This document shows positions 51,900 through 60,575 of a stretch of DNA of 64,000 bases, piece after piece. Made by a program: the position numbers and the translations under genes. The DNA comes from Streptomyces cyaneochromogenes (GTDB taxonomy: Bacteria; Actinomycetota; Actinomycetes; Streptomycetales; Streptomycetaceae). Position 1 is the stretch's first letter; each line of letters opens with the position of its first letter. Below the pieces are notes generated by a model. That model worked only from the letters and a program-made list of their open reading frames with translations, had not been told where the DNA came from and ran no database searches. The DNA lies in NCBI RefSeq assembly GCF_003963535.1, contig NZ_CP034539.1:3162001-3226000 (forward strand). The letters are read 5' to 3'.

Positions 51900-52751
51900 T
51901 CAGCCGGCGAACGCCGGTTGGGCCAGCCCCTTCCCCGCGCCCGGCACCACGAACACCGACCCGGCCAGCGCGGGCGGCGAGGCCAGTCCCACGCGGGCCG
52001 TCGTGATGTACAGGTCGGTCAGGTCGGGCCCGGCGAACGCGCATGCCGTGACCCGGGGTACCGGAAGCGGGATCACCCGGTCCAGCTCGCCGGTCGGCGT
52101 GTACCGGCGTACGGCCGCGCCCTCCCACAGGGCCACCCAGACGCAGCCCTCGGCGTCGACGGTGAGCCCGTCGGGGAACCCGGCCCCGTCCTCGACCGTC
52201 ACGAACGGCCGCCGGTTCGCGACGCGCCCGCCCTCGTGGTCGAAGACGTCGACACGGCGCGTCGGCGAGTCGATGTAGTACATGAGCCGCCCGTCAGGGC
52301 TCCAGCCCGTGCCGTTGCTGACCGCCACGTCGTCGAGGACCACGTCGACCGGGCCGTCACCGGTGAACCGGGACAGGGTGCCGCCGCCCGGCGCCTCGTC
52401 GTAGCGCATCGTGCCGGCCCACAGGGAGCCGTCGGGGGCGACGGCGGCGTCGTTGGCGCGGCGGCCGGGGACGGGCTCGTGGTGCAGCCAGCGGAAGCTG
52501 TCGTCGGCGTCCAGCAGCCCGACGCCGTCCCGGAGGTTCAGGACGAGCCCGCCGCCGACACGCGGCTTTACGGCGCCGACGTGCTGCGGGGCCGTACGGA
52601 CGGAGCGGCGCCCGGAGACCGGGTCGTAGGTGTGGATCCGGGACCCCAGGATGTCGATCCACAGCAGCCGCCCGCTGTCCGGGTCCCAGGTCGGCCCCTC
52701 ACCGAGCTCGGCTTCGGCCCGCACGGCGACCTCGTACGCCGTCGCGCTCAT
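51900..52751 (-). CDS. SMP-30/gluconolactonase-family lactonase
   Basis: 283 residues; ATG at 52751 overlaps the IclR stop (ATGA). Six-bladed propeller with metal ligands: AELGEGPTWDPDSGRLLWID, PGRRANDAAVAPDGSLWAGT, NGTGWSPDGRLMYYIDS and FPDGLTVDAEGCVWVALW. It should open sugar-acid 1,4- or 1,5-lactones in the cytoplasm. Coupled to the IclR regulator whose promoter carries the sugar-regulon site, it is the natural partner of the dehydratase at 17331. Confidence 0.9.
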   Translation of the reverse strand: MSATAYEVAVRAEAELGEGPTWDPDSGRLLWIDILGSRIHTYDPVSGRRSVRTAPQHVGAVKPRVGGGLVLNLRDGVGLLDADDSFRWLHHEPVPGRRANDAAVAPDGSLWAGTMRYDEAPGGGTLSRFTGDGPVDVVLDDVAVSNGTGWSPDGRLMYYIDSPTRRVDVFDHEGGRVANRRPFVTVEDGAGFPDGLTVDAEGCVWVALWEGAAVRRYTPTGELDRVIPLPVPRVTACAFAGPDLTDLYITTARVGLASPPALAGSVFVVPGAGKGLAQPAFAG

Positions 52752-53521
52752 GCCACGCTCCGGTGCCCGAGGCGCTCCGACAGCTCCGCGGCGCCCTTGG
52801 CGGCGAGCTGCTCCAGCTCGACGCGGCGGTCGTCGCTCCAGCGGATCATGGGCACGGAGATGGAGAGCGCGGCGACGACCTTGCCGGTCCGGTCGTGCAC
52901 CGGTGCCGCCACGCACGAGACGTCCGGGTTGGACTCCCGGCTCTCGACGGCGATCCCCCGCTCACGAATCCCGGCAAGGGCCTCGCGCAGAGCGCCGGGG
53001 TCGGTGATGCTGTTCGGTGTCATGCCGACGAGCTCGGCACTGTCGGGGATCCGTGCGGTGAGCTCGGACTCGGGAAGGGAGGCCAGCAGCATCTTGCCGA
53101 CGGAGGTGCAGTGCGCGGGCAGCCGGCGCCCGGCGGCCGACACCATCCGCACCGCGTGCGTCGAGTCGACCTTGGCGATGTAGATGACGTCGGTGCCCTC
53201 GAGGATGGCCACGTGTACGGTCTCGTCGCAGGTCTCGGCGACGGACCGCGCGACCTGCTGCCCCTCGGCCGCGAGGTCGAGCTGCTCGGCGTACCGGCTG
53301 CCGAGCTGGTACGGCCGCACACCGAGCCGGTACCGTCCCGGCTGACCCGGCACGGGGACGATGTACGACCGGGCGGCAAGCGTGGTCACCAGCTCGTGCA
53401 CGGTGGTGCGCGGCAGCTGGAGCTTGCGCACGATGTCGGGGGCGGAGAGCGTGCCGTCCCCGTCGAGGAAGAGCTCAAGAATGTCGAGAGCCCGGGTCAC
53501 GGCTGGTACAAGGCGTCCCAC
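52748..53521 (-). CDS. IclR-family transcriptional regulator
   Basis: 257 residues from a GTG at 53521 with GGGAGGGG. Winged helix AVTRALDILELFLDGDGTLS...LPRTTVHELVTTLAARSYIV (about 7-60), then the effector domain (VHVAILEGTDVIYIAKVDS, HCTSVGKMLLASL, SCVAAPVHDRTGKVVAALSI). Heads an operon with the lactonase. A GTTCGAGATTTCAAC site 22 bp after its own -10 suggests autoregulation, and the same site family occurs at five other sugar loci in the window, making this the best candidate for their regulator. Confidence 0.92.
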   Translation of the reverse strand: MGRLVPAVTRALDILELFLDGDGTLSAPDIVRKLQLPRTTVHELVTTLAARSYIVPVPGQPGRYRLGVRPYQLGSRYAEQLDLAAEGQQVARSVAETCDETVHVAILEGTDVIYIAKVDSTHAVRMVSAAGRRLPAHCTSVGKMLLASLPESELTARIPDSAELVGMTPNSITDPGALREALAGIRERGIAVESRESNPDVSCVAAPVHDRTGKVVAALSISVPMIRWSDDRRVELEQLAAKGAAELSERLGHRSVA

Positions 53522-53556
53522 GTCCGGCCCCCTCCCTTGGGTGTGAGTGAGGCTGC

Positions 53557-53571
53557 GTTCGAGATTTCAAC
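53557..53571. promoter_or_regulatory. GTTCGARATATCGAAC-type site 6 (iclR promoter)
   Basis: GTTCGAGATTTCAAC, 36 bp upstream of the iclR GTG and 22 bp after the predicted -10. Confidence 0.55.
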
Positions 53572-53593
53572 AGCCGATCGGGATAACGAACAC

Positions 53594-53623
53594 AGGCTAC
53601 TCAAATTGCGTTTCCCCCGGCAA
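53594..53623 (-). promoter_or_regulatory. candidate promoter of iclR-SMP-30
   Basis: TTGCCG (53618-53623), 18-bp spacer, TAGCCT (53594-53599). A weak match, supported by the position of the site at 53557. Confidence 0.4.
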
Positions 53624-53642
53624 TGGGCCTGCGAGTTCCGCT

Positions 53643-54113
53643 CTACGACTTCCCCGCCCGCACATACGTCACATCGAAGTCCGTCGTCCACTCCTCCCCG
53701 TCGGCCGACTGCTCCCAGCGGCCCTCGGCCGTGGTGCCGTCGGGGCTGATGGTGGCGGTGAGGCGTTGGTGGAAGCCGGGGGCCGAGCGCCACTGGCGCC
53801 AGGTTCGGTCGGTGAAGCTGCCCCGGTAGACGCGGGAGACGCCCCGGCCGTCGGCGTAGAGGACGGTGAATTCCTCGGCCGTGTCGTCGTAGCCGATCAA
53901 GGTGACCGTGGGGAAGGGGGCGTGGGTGGCCCACTCGCCGGGGAGGGAGGTGTCGGGGTCGACGTCCGCGTGCTGGGCGAGGAAGGCGCCGCCCTCCAGC
54001 CAGGCGAAATCCGTTCGGACGGGGCCGACGGTGCGGTCGGCGGCCCACAGGTCCCACTCGCCGACGAACACGTCCAGCTGTCGCATGGCGGGGTGGGGTG
54101 TCGGGTGGCGCAT
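53643..54113 (-). CDS. hypothetical protein, 156 aa (DUF1579-like)
   Basis: ATG at 54113 with GAGGAG six bases upstream. MRQLDVFVGEWDLWAADRTV opens a lipocalin-like beta barrel: EGGAFLAQHADVDPD, TVTLIGYDDTAEEFTVLYAD and GSFTDRTWRQWRSAPGFHQR. The GEWDL opening and the strand pattern resemble DUF1579 or heme-binding-like barrels. Soluble and cytoplasmic. Role unknown. Confidence 0.8.
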   Translation of the reverse strand: MRHPTPHPAMRQLDVFVGEWDLWAADRTVGPVRTDFAWLEGGAFLAQHADVDPDTSLPGEWATHAPFPTVTLIGYDDTAEEFTVLYADGRGVSRVYRGSFTDRTWRQWRSAPGFHQRLTATISPDGTTAEGRWEQSADGEEWTTDFDVTYVRAGKS

Positions 54114-54254
54114 CAGGGTCTCCTCTGTTCGAGAGCCGGGGCTCTTCAGCCAGGGCGGAGCAGTCGGGGTGTCGTCGGGTACTCCCACGCCAGTACGCGG
54201 GGTTACTCCCGCCGTCAGACGTCCTCACCGTCCCCGCCCGGCACGGTGTTGTCC

Positions 54255-54890
54255 ATGTCTCCTTCCATGTCTTCCGCGTCTGGCACGACCTCCGCGTCTT
54301 CCGCGTCTTCCGCGTCTCCCGCGTCTCCCGCGTCTTCCGCGTCTTCCCGGAAACTGAGCCGTCCCGCGCGCCGGGCCCTCCTCGTCGTCCATGTCGTCGC
54401 CTCCGCGAGCTGGCTCGGGCTCACGCTCGGGCTGCTCGCGCTCGGGATCACCGCGGGCTCGACCGGGGCCGCCGTGACCGTGGAGGCGTCCGTGCGGGCC
54501 ATGAAGCTGTTCGCCGACTGGCTGCTGCTGCCGGTCGCGTTCCTCACGCTGGTCAGCGGGCTCGTGCTGGCTCTGGGCACGCAGTGGGGGCTGGCGCGGC
54601 ACCGGTGGGTCTACGTCAAGTTCTGGGTGACCCTGGCCACGACCACCGCCACCGTCTTCGCCCTGCGCCCGGGCGTGAACTCCGCGGTCGGCGCCGTCGC
54701 CGCGGGCGGGCCGCTGCCCGATGCCGGTGACGTGCTGTTCGGGCCGATCGTGTCGCTGTCCGCGTACGTCTTCATGGCGGTGATCTCGATCCTCAAGCCC
54801 TGGGGGCTGACCCGGCGGGGGCGGAGGCTGCGCGCCGCGTCCGCCCGGCCCCGTCGCGGAGCCGGCGAGGCCGCCCGCCAGGCCGCTTGA
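54255..54890 (+). CDS. hypothetical membrane protein with Ser-Ala repeat N-terminus
   Basis: 211 residues from the ATG at 54255 (a GTG at 54246 is also possible; no clear ribosome site). The N-terminal ~35 residues are SASSASSASPASPASSASS, encoded by a 9-bp tandem repeat. Four membrane segments follow (ALLVVHVVASASWLGLTLGL, LLALGITAGSTGAAV, WLLLPVAFLTLVSGLVLAL and YVKFWVTLATTTATVFAL), with an HVVASASWLG motif as in DUF2269-like integral membrane proteins. The tail is basic. Function unknown. Confidence 0.75.
   Translation: MSPSMSSASGTTSASSASSASPASPASSASSRKLSRPARRALLVVHVVASASWLGLTLGLLALGITAGSTGAAVTVEASVRAMKLFADWLLLPVAFLTLVSGLVLALGTQWGLARHRWVYVKFWVTLATTTATVFALRPGVNSAVGAVAAGGPLPDAGDVLFGPIVSLSAYVFMAVISILKPWGLTRRGRRLRAASARPRRGAGEAARQAA
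54294..54347. repeat. 9-bp coding tandem repeat, about 6 copies
   Basis: TCTTCCGCG/TCTCCCGCG units encoding Ser-Ser/Pro-Ala repeats at the N-terminus of the membrane protein. Confidence 0.85.
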
Positions 54891-54954
54891 TCGGCTGCTC
54901 GCCTCTCCATTTAATGAGCTGCTCGCCTCTCCGCGGCCCTGGCAGGATGCGCGC

Positions 54955-55482
54955 ATGGGGAACACACGTGCGTGGCCCGTGCTGCGGACCACGGACCTGG
55001 GCGAGGCGCTGGACCTCGCGGAGAGGTTGCTGGCGGTCGCGTCCTGGTACGACCCGACCTGGTGCTATCTGGATGCCCGGGTGCACAGCGAGAGCGAGCT
55101 GGGGCGGCTGACCGACGCCTTCCCCGATGCCCGGGCCACGTCGTACGGGAGCAACGGCGCCCGGTTCCCCGTCAAGGTGTCCGTGGGGATCGAGACCGTC
55201 GCCCAGGCCCGTGACGTCCTCGCGACCGGCATGGCGATCCAACGCTGCTTCGTCCTCTGGCACAACCTGAAGTGGCCCCCGGTTCCGGAGCTCGGGCTGG
55301 ACGAGGAGTACAAGTACGCGGAGCTGGAAGTCGCGTGCAACAGCCACGACATCCACTGCGAGGAATGGGCACCCGAGCACACCGTCTTCGTCCACGGCCG
55401 CCCCGGCCACGACGCGCGGGCCGACTGGCTGGCCGAGCGGGTCGGCGCACGGGTGGTCGGGCCCCCCGAGTTCGGCTGGTGA
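54955..55482 (+). CDS. hypothetical protein, 175 aa
   Basis: MGNTRAWPVLRTTDLGEALD; soluble, with ASWYDPTWCYLDARVHSESE, GSNGARFPVKVSVGIETVAQ, CFVLWHNLKWPPVPELGLDE and IHCEEWAPEHTVFVHGRPGH. Several Trp and Cys are scattered without a zinc pattern. I do not recognise the family. A 15-bp direct repeat (GCTGCTCGCCTCTCC, 54895 and 54919) precedes it. Confidence 0.75.
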   Translation: MGNTRAWPVLRTTDLGEALDLAERLLAVASWYDPTWCYLDARVHSESELGRLTDAFPDARATSYGSNGARFPVKVSVGIETVAQARDVLATGMAIQRCFVLWHNLKWPPVPELGLDEEYKYAELEVACNSHDIHCEEWAPEHTVFVHGRPGHDARADWLAERVGARVVGPPEFGW

Positions 55483-55706
55483 CGGTCCCGACACGGTACT
55501 CGTCGCCGTCGTCGCGTTGATACCTGCGCGACCAGATCCACACCGCCTCGAAGAAGCAGTTCGGGAAGTGGACGGCCGCCATCGTCGGCTGGGCAGTCAA
55601 GAACCGCTCCACCCTCCAGTGGCCTACTCCAAGTGCCCGGGGGCCACAGATCCCATAGATCGGCGCCGATCAGCGCCGATCAGCGCCAATGAGCATCGAT
55701 CAGCAC
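55483..55706. other. intergenic region with 10-bp repeats
   Basis: A short open stretch (55518-55625; LRDQIHTASKKQFGKWTAAI) has protein-like composition but no start and I cannot assign it. From 55658 to 55717 there are six 10-bp units (GATCRGCGCC-like), the last running over the PucR stop codon. Confidence 0.5.
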
Positions 55707-55717
55707 TTATCGGCGCG
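55658..55717. repeat. 10-bp tandem repeat, 6 copies
   Basis: GATCGGCGCC, GATCAGCGCC twice, AATGAGCATC, GATCAGCACT, TATCGGCGCG. Helical-period spacing; overlaps the end of the PucR gene (stop at 55707). Confidence 0.85.
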
Positions 55718-56963
55718 TCTCCCCCAGCACCCCCCTCAACCGCTGCGCCCGCAGCACCAGCTCCAACTCGAAGCGCCGGTCCGGGTCGTCCATCTCGTCG
55801 CCCCACAACTCCCGGATCTGGCGCAGCCGATAGCGGACCGTCTGGGGATGAACCCCCAGGCGGGCCGCCACCTCCGGCGCCCCGCCCCGGATCTCCAGCC
55901 ACGCCAGTAACGTCTCGGCGAGCCGCCGCCCATGCGTGGGCCCGCAGTGCTCCAGCGGCGCCAGGCACCGCACCGCCAAGTCGTCGATCAGCTCCTCGGG
56001 CTGCAGGAGGACCAGCGCCTCCGTGTGCTCCGTGCAGTACAGGACGTCGCCGGCCGGCAGCAGCCGTCGTTCCATCAGGCGTACGGCGGCCTCGGCCCAG
56101 CGCAGTGACTTCGCCGCGTCGGCGAGGGCAACCGGGGGGCCGATCGCGCCCGACCAGCCGGTCAGGGCCCGGTGCAGCAGCTCGGGGCGGCCGCCGGCTT
56201 CCGGCTCGGGGACGACCATGCGCGGCTGCTCGTACTCCATGTCGAGCAGCACCCCCTGCCCCACCGCCGGCGCCACGGCCTCCCGCGCCGGGCGCAACAG
56301 CACGCCCACCGCGACCTTCTCGGGCAGCGGCCAGCCGATCCGGGCCGCCCGCTCCGTCAGGGCGTCCGCCGGATCGCCCCGGTGGTGTTCGGCCAACAGC
56401 AGTTCCATCAGGCGGCGTTGCAGGCGTAACCGCTCGCCGGCCTGTCGTGCCGCCGCCTCCGCGTAGCCGCGCACCGACTGGTCGACGAGGCCGTCCAGGT
56501 ACTCGTACCCCGCGTCCACCAGCTCGTACATCGCGGGCGGCGGGATGTCGACGCGCTGGCCGATCTCGGCGAAACGGCGCCAGGCCAGCCGTACGCCCAT
56601 CCGGTAGATCGCCTGGAGAGAGTCCAGGGAGCGCCCGTGCAGGCCCTCGCCGCGGCCGAACTCCTGGAAGACGCCCGGCGGGACGGTCGGGCGGCCCTCC
56701 GACGTCTCCAGGTGCTGGACGAAGACCTCGATCGCGCGCCGGATGCCGACCAGGGCCATCGGCTCGCCCGACTCGTCGAGGACGACGGGCAGATGCGGGT
56801 ACTCGCGCTGGATCTCGCTGAGGATCTCCTCGGCGAGGGCGGGGGCGTCGGCCATGGCCAGTTCCGCGAAACGGCGTACCTGGAAGCGGGGTACGTCATG
56901 CCAGGCCGAGCGAGTGGACACGGTCGGGGCGGCCGGGGAGGTCGTGGAGCGGGTCGCGGCCAC
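55707..56963 (-). CDS. PucR-family transcriptional regulator
   Basis: 418 residues from the GTG at 56963, with GGGGAG at 6-base spacing; the TTG at 56969 abuts that site and is less likely. The N-terminal and central region is sensor/GGDEF-related; the C-terminus has the PucR helix-turn-helix LEIRGGAPEVAARLGVHPQT-VRYRLRQIRELWG and a final RRFELELVLRAQRL. A DNA-binding regulator; target unknown. Coupled to the small membrane protein upstream, 2 bases apart. Confidence 0.9.
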   Translation of the reverse strand: MAATRSTTSPAAPTVSTRSAWHDVPRFQVRRFAELAMADAPALAEEILSEIQREYPHLPVVLDESGEPMALVGIRRAIEVFVQHLETSEGRPTVPPGVFQEFGRGEGLHGRSLDSLQAIYRMGVRLAWRRFAEIGQRVDIPPPAMYELVDAGYEYLDGLVDQSVRGYAEAAARQAGERLRLQRRLMELLLAEHHRGDPADALTERAARIGWPLPEKVAVGVLLRPAREAVAPAVGQGVLLDMEYEQPRMVVPEPEAGGRPELLHRALTGWSGAIGPPVALADAAKSLRWAEAAVRLMERRLLPAGDVLYCTEHTEALVLLQPEELIDDLAVRCLAPLEHCGPTHGRRLAETLLAWLEIRGGAPEVAARLGVHPQTVRYRLRQIRELWGDEMDDPDRRFELELVLRAQRLRGVLGETRR

Positions 56964-56965
56964 GG

Positions 56966-57118
56966 TCAACTCCCCTGGCCCGCTTGCTCGTACGTGATCA
57001 AGGGTGTGTTCGGCTGGTCGGGCGTCGCTTCCAGCAGCGCGACGACGCCGAGCGCGGCGCCCACCGCGAGCACGGCGGCGAGCGCGACGGTCAGCGCGGC
57101 GGCGAGCAGTCTGGACAT
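56966..57118 (-). CDS. small single-helix membrane protein, 50 aa
   Basis: MSRLLAAALTVALAAVLAVG then LLEATPDQPNTPLITYEQAG. One membrane helix with a short outside tail, similar in size and plan to DUF2613 proteins. ATG at 57118; its stop lies 2 bases before the PucR GTG, so the two are translated together. Too short to assign a role; it may tether or sense for the PucR protein. Confidence 0.65.
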   Translation of the reverse strand: MSRLLAAALTVALAAVLAVGAALGVVALLEATPDQPNTPLITYEQAGQGS

Positions 57119-57138
57119 CGCAGGGTCAGCCTCTCTGT

Positions 57139-57183
57139 CCGGAGGTTCCGGAGTTCCCGGAGGTACCGGAGGTCCCGGAAGTC
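57139..57183. repeat. 9-bp tandem repeat, 5 copies
   Basis: CCGGAGGTT, CCGGAGTTC, CCGGAGGTA, CCGGAGGTC, CCGGAAGTC, immediately upstream of the small membrane gene. GGAGG-rich on the opposite strand to that gene. Confidence 0.85.
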
Positions 57184-57266
57184 GTCCCCACCCCGGTACC
57201 GACAGCCCGATCCCAACCCTTGCGTGTGGGCCCAGTCTCGACAAGCTGTGACAGCGCGTCAAGACA

Positions 57267-57295
57267 TTGACACTCAGTCAAGCTGCGCCTACGGT
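57267..57295 (+). promoter_or_regulatory. strong promoter of the PorA-like gene
   Basis: TTGACA (57267-57272), 17-bp spacer, TACGGT (57290-57295), 67 bp before the start codon. The inverted TTGAC-NNNNN-GTCAA sits at the -35. A minus-strand TTGACG (57255-57260) nearby could serve the PucR operon. Confidence 0.7.
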
Positions 57296-57362
57296 TCCCG
57301 GCCCAAGAACGGCCAGGCAACGACCGTGCACCGAAGTGTGCGTCAACCCCCAGGAGTGCCGG

Positions 57363-58349
57363 ATGCGCCGTACCGCCTCACCTCTCTCGTTGATCCTGCT
57401 GGGCATCGGCACGTTTCTGCTGGTACTGGCGCCCATGCTGGCCTGGTACGTGACCCCGCGTGCCGCCGTGAACCCCATCGACATCGACACCACAGCCGTT
57501 TACAAGGGCACCGGAAGTGTCTTCGACACTGACAAGATCGAGACCGTTCCGGACCAGAACATCACCGTCACCCAGCGGGTGCGCGGCAATGTGGCGGAAA
57601 GTGAGCGCAGCGGCAACGCCGTCTGGGACGTGATCACCACCGTCGACACGGACAAGTCGCTGCCGGCCGCCGACCCGCACGACGCGCTGGACTTCACCCC
57701 GCATCGCTGGGTGATGGACCGCAGGACCACCAAGCCGGTGCACTGCTGCAAGGAGACGCCGTACATCGAGGGCGAGGCCTATCTGAAGTTCCCGTTCGAC
57801 GTGCAGAAACGCTCCTACCAGTGGTGGGACAACACCGGCGGGACCACGGTCACCATGCGGTACGACGGCACCGAGAAGATCCAGGGCTACACCGGCTACC
57901 GGTTCACCGCCACGGTCGCGCCCCGCAAGGTCGGCACCCGGCTCGTCCCCGGCAGCATCGTCGACGAGCCGGACCGGCCGCAGGTGCTGGCCGAGGAGTG
58001 GTACTCCAACCACGGGTTCAAGCTGGTCGTGGACCAGCGCACGGGACGGGTGATCTACGCCCAGACCGGTCCGCGCCGCACGCTGCGGGCGCCCGGCGGC
58101 GACAAGGACGCCGCGGTGCTGCTGGACAGCGAGAAGATCGCTTTCACGCCGGCCACGCAGAAGGAGGCCGTGCGGCAGGCGAAACAGGACAGCGGGATGC
58201 TGCGCATGGTGAGCGAGACGCTGCCGGTCGGGACTGCTGTGGCGGGATTCGCCCTTGCGGTGGTGGGTGGCGTTTTGTTGGTACGGGGGCGGAAGCGGCC
58301 GGAATCCACCGGTACGGTCGAGATGCCCCAGCCCTCGCTCACAATGTGA
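57363..58349 (+). CDS. DUF3068 / PorA-like exported membrane protein
   Basis: 328 residues; ATG at 57363 with AGGAG. N-terminal helix SLILLGIGTFLLVLAPMLAW, a large extracytoplasmic domain (about 35-290) with YKGTGSVFDTDKIETVPDQN, CCKETPYIEGEAYLKFPFDV and YEWW-like QWWDNTGG, and a C-terminal helix (VGTAVAGFALAVVGGVLLV). DUF3068 proteins are labelled PorA-type porins, but streptomycetes lack a mycolic outer membrane, so pore function here is doubtful. Divergent from the PucR operon and followed by envelope-glycan genes. Confidence 0.88.
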   Translation: MRRTASPLSLILLGIGTFLLVLAPMLAWYVTPRAAVNPIDIDTTAVYKGTGSVFDTDKIETVPDQNITVTQRVRGNVAESERSGNAVWDVITTVDTDKSLPAADPHDALDFTPHRWVMDRRTTKPVHCCKETPYIEGEAYLKFPFDVQKRSYQWWDNTGGTTVTMRYDGTEKIQGYTGYRFTATVAPRKVGTRLVPGSIVDEPDRPQVLAEEWYSNHGFKLVVDQRTGRVIYAQTGPRRTLRAPGGDKDAAVLLDSEKIAFTPATQKEAVRQAKQDSGMLRMVSETLPVGTAVAGFALAVVGGVLLVRGRKRPESTGTVEMPQPSLTM

Positions 58350-58566
58350 CGTGACGTCAGCTCTAATAAAGCCGGAAATTGTCACGCCGGTGAGTAGCCC
58401 TGGCGAACGGCTGGGCGAAAACTGTCCAACCCCACCCGGACACAGCCTGTCCACACCCCACGCAAAGTGACCCCAAGAGACCCACAAAACTCGGTTTCCC
58501 CCACAGGAACCCAAACCCTCCCTCCCCCACGCCGAGTTCCGCACCCTGAGACGAGTTGGAGCACCC
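58350..58566. other. intergenic region ahead of the glycan operon
   Basis: No gene. Contains the palindrome TGACGTCA (about 58352-58360). No clear -35/-10 for the glycosyltransferase operon was found. Confidence 0.4.
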
Positions 58567-59721
58567 ATGCCCCAGCACGTGCCCTCCCCGCTGCGCGCCA
58601 GTCTCCCCTTGGCACCGCAGCACTCCCCTGCGCACCCCCCACATCCGCGCCGAATCGTTTTTCTCGCCCATCGTGACCTGGGCAACGAGGCCGCCGGCGG
58701 TTCCGAGCTGCTGGTCGACCGGCTTGCCGACGGGCTGACCCGGCTCGGCCACCAGGTCACCCTGCTGTGCGGAGGCCCCGCGGCCTACCGCGACTACCGG
58801 GTCGTGTCGGCCGGCGGTTCCTACGGCCACTTCCTGCGCGCCAGGTCCGCCTTCGCCCGTCAGGTCGGCGACTGCGATCTGCTCGTCGAGGTCTGCAACG
58901 GAATGCCGTACTTCGCCCCCCTGTGGCATCGCGGGCCGACCCTGACCCTGGTCAACCATGTGCACACCGATCTGTGGAAGATGCGGTTCGGCGGGGCGCT
59001 GGCGCCTGCCGCCCGGCTCGGCCGAAGACTTGAGCACTGGGCGCTGACCGGGGCGCAGCGGCGGAGTCTGCTGGTCGCCGTGTCGCCGTCCACGGCGCAG
59101 GCGCTGCGCGGGATCGGCGTCGAGCGGGAGCGCATCCGTGTCGTGCACAACGGGGTGGAGGAGCCGGGGCCGCGTGCCGATCGGTCCTCGGAGCCGTTGT
59201 TCGTCGCCGTCGGGCGGCTCGTCGAGTACAAGCGGATCGATCTGCTGCTGCGGTTGTGGGAGCGGGTGCGGCCCGTCACCGGCGGGCGGCTCGTCATCGT
59301 CGGGGACGGGCCCGAGCGTCAGCGGCTGGAGCGGCTGGCCGGGCCCGGCGTCGAGTTCACCGGGCATGTCTCCGAGGCCGAGAAGCACCGGCTGCTGTGC
59401 GAGGCCTGGATGCTGATGCATCCCTCTGCCGTTGAGGGGTGGGGGCTTGTCGTGACCGAGGCCGCGACTCGGGAGACGCCGACCGTTGCCTTTGACGTTC
59501 CTGGGCTTCGGGATTCCGTCGTGGACGGGGAGACCGGAGTGCTCGCGCACGGGGAGTCCTCGTTCGCCGCCGCTTGGTGCACGCTGGCGTTGTCCGGGCA
59601 TCGGCGGAAGCTGATGGGGAAGGCCGCGCGGGATCGGTCCGCGCGGTATCGGTGGGATCGGAGTGTGCGGCAATTTCTTGCCGTGGCCTCGGAGGCCGTG
59701 CGGCGGGATGGGGCGCCGTGA
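58567..59721 (+). CDS. glycosyltransferase, GT4 family
   Basis: 384 residues; ATG at 58567 with GGAG. GT-B fold: RIVFLAHRDLGNEAAGGSEL at the N-terminus, LVNHVHTDLWKMRF, and in the C-terminal half FVAVGRLVEYKRIDLLLRLW, GDGPERQRLERLAG and the nucleotide-sugar Glu pair HPSAVEGWGLVVTEAATRET (EX7E). It transfers a sugar from an activated donor at the cytoplasmic face. First gene of an operon with a methyltransferase and an AftD-like enzyme, suggesting cell-envelope polysaccharide synthesis. Confidence 0.93.
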   Translation: MPQHVPSPLRASLPLAPQHSPAHPPHPRRIVFLAHRDLGNEAAGGSELLVDRLADGLTRLGHQVTLLCGGPAAYRDYRVVSAGGSYGHFLRARSAFARQVGDCDLLVEVCNGMPYFAPLWHRGPTLTLVNHVHTDLWKMRFGGALAPAARLGRRLEHWALTGAQRRSLLVAVSPSTAQALRGIGVERERIRVVHNGVEEPGPRADRSSEPLFVAVGRLVEYKRIDLLLRLWERVRPVTGGRLVIVGDGPERQRLERLAGPGVEFTGHVSEAEKHRLLCEAWMLMHPSAVEGWGLVVTEAATRETPTVAFDVPGLRDSVVDGETGVLAHGESSFAAAWCTLALSGHRRKLMGKAARDRSARYRWDRSVRQFLAVASEAVRRDGAP

Positions 59722-60575
59722 CGCCTGGACGCCGTGTCGGTGAGGTTGTCTCGCGACTGCGGGACCGTCGTGGCTTGTCGCGCCCACGCGGCGGAGCCGC
59801 AAATGTCACAGCCCCGCGTCCCTTTCGGGGCGCTCCACCGCCCGGGGACATGAAGGACCCCTCCTTTCGGCGGTCCCTTGCCCTCTTTCGGGCCTTCCTG
59901 CATGAGCAGGACGATCCCGAAGCCTGTTACTCGCTGCTCGCCCGTGATGCCGCCGATCAGGTCGAGGCCTACGACGGGCCCGTCGCCGGGCGTACCGTCG
60001 TGGACGTCGGTGGGGGTAGTGGGTACTTCACCGAGGAGTTCCGGCGGCGCGGTGCGCATGCCTATCTCTTCGAGCCGGACCTGGCAGAGATCGGCGAGAA
60101 GCCTCCCGACGGAGCCGTCGTCGCCGACGGGTATCTGCTGCCCCTGCGCGACGGAGTCGCCGACGTCACCTTCTCCTCCAACGTGCTGGAGCACGTGGCC
60201 GATCCGGAGACCTTCCTGAGTGAACTGGCGCGGGTCACTCGGCCCGGTGGGCTGATCTACGTGTCGTTCACCAACTGGCTGTCCCCCTGGGGCGGCCATG
60301 AGTGGGCCCCCTGGCACTACCTCGGTGCCGAGCGGGCCCGTGCTCGCTATCGGCGGCGTACCGGACGGGACGCCAAGCACACCCTCGGCGAGAACCTCTT
60401 CGCCGTGCACATCGGTGCCACCCTGCGGCAGGTCCGCGCCCGCGACGACGTCGAGGTCGTGTCGGCACGCTCCCGCTACTGGCCGTTCCTCGCGGAGACC
60501 GTCGTCAAGGCGCCCGGCATACGCGAGTTCGCCACCTGGAACCTCCTCCTCATCCTCAGGCGGTGCCCACCATGA
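59718..60575 (+). CDS. class I SAM-dependent methyltransferase
   Basis: 285 residues from a GTG overlapping the GT4 stop. Motif I VVDVGGGSGYFTEEFRRRGA, acidic FEPDLAEIGE, VADGYLLPLRDGVADVTFSS and NVLEHVADPETFLSELARVT, all as in small-molecule or lipid-glycan methyltransferases. Its partners suggest methylation of a sugar or lipid-linked glycan. ATGA-coupled to the GT-C gene. Confidence 0.92.
   Translation: MTPGRRVGEVVSRLRDRRGLSRPRGGAANVTAPRPFRGAPPPGDMKDPSFRRSLALFRAFLHEQDDPEACYSLLARDAADQVEAYDGPVAGRTVVDVGGGSGYFTEEFRRRGAHAYLFEPDLAEIGEKPPDGAVVADGYLLPLRDGVADVTFSSNVLEHVADPETFLSELARVTRPGGLIYVSFTNWLSPWGGHEWAPWHYLGAERARARYRRRTGRDAKHTLGENLFAVHIGATLRQVRARDDVEVVSARSRYWPFLAETVVKAPGIREFATWNLLLILRRCPP

Noticed and set aside
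55518..55625. Possible 3' fragment of a lost gene (LRDQIHTASKKQFGKWTAAI)
   Set aside because: Protein-like but short, without start, and not recognised; listed only as part of the intergenic region.
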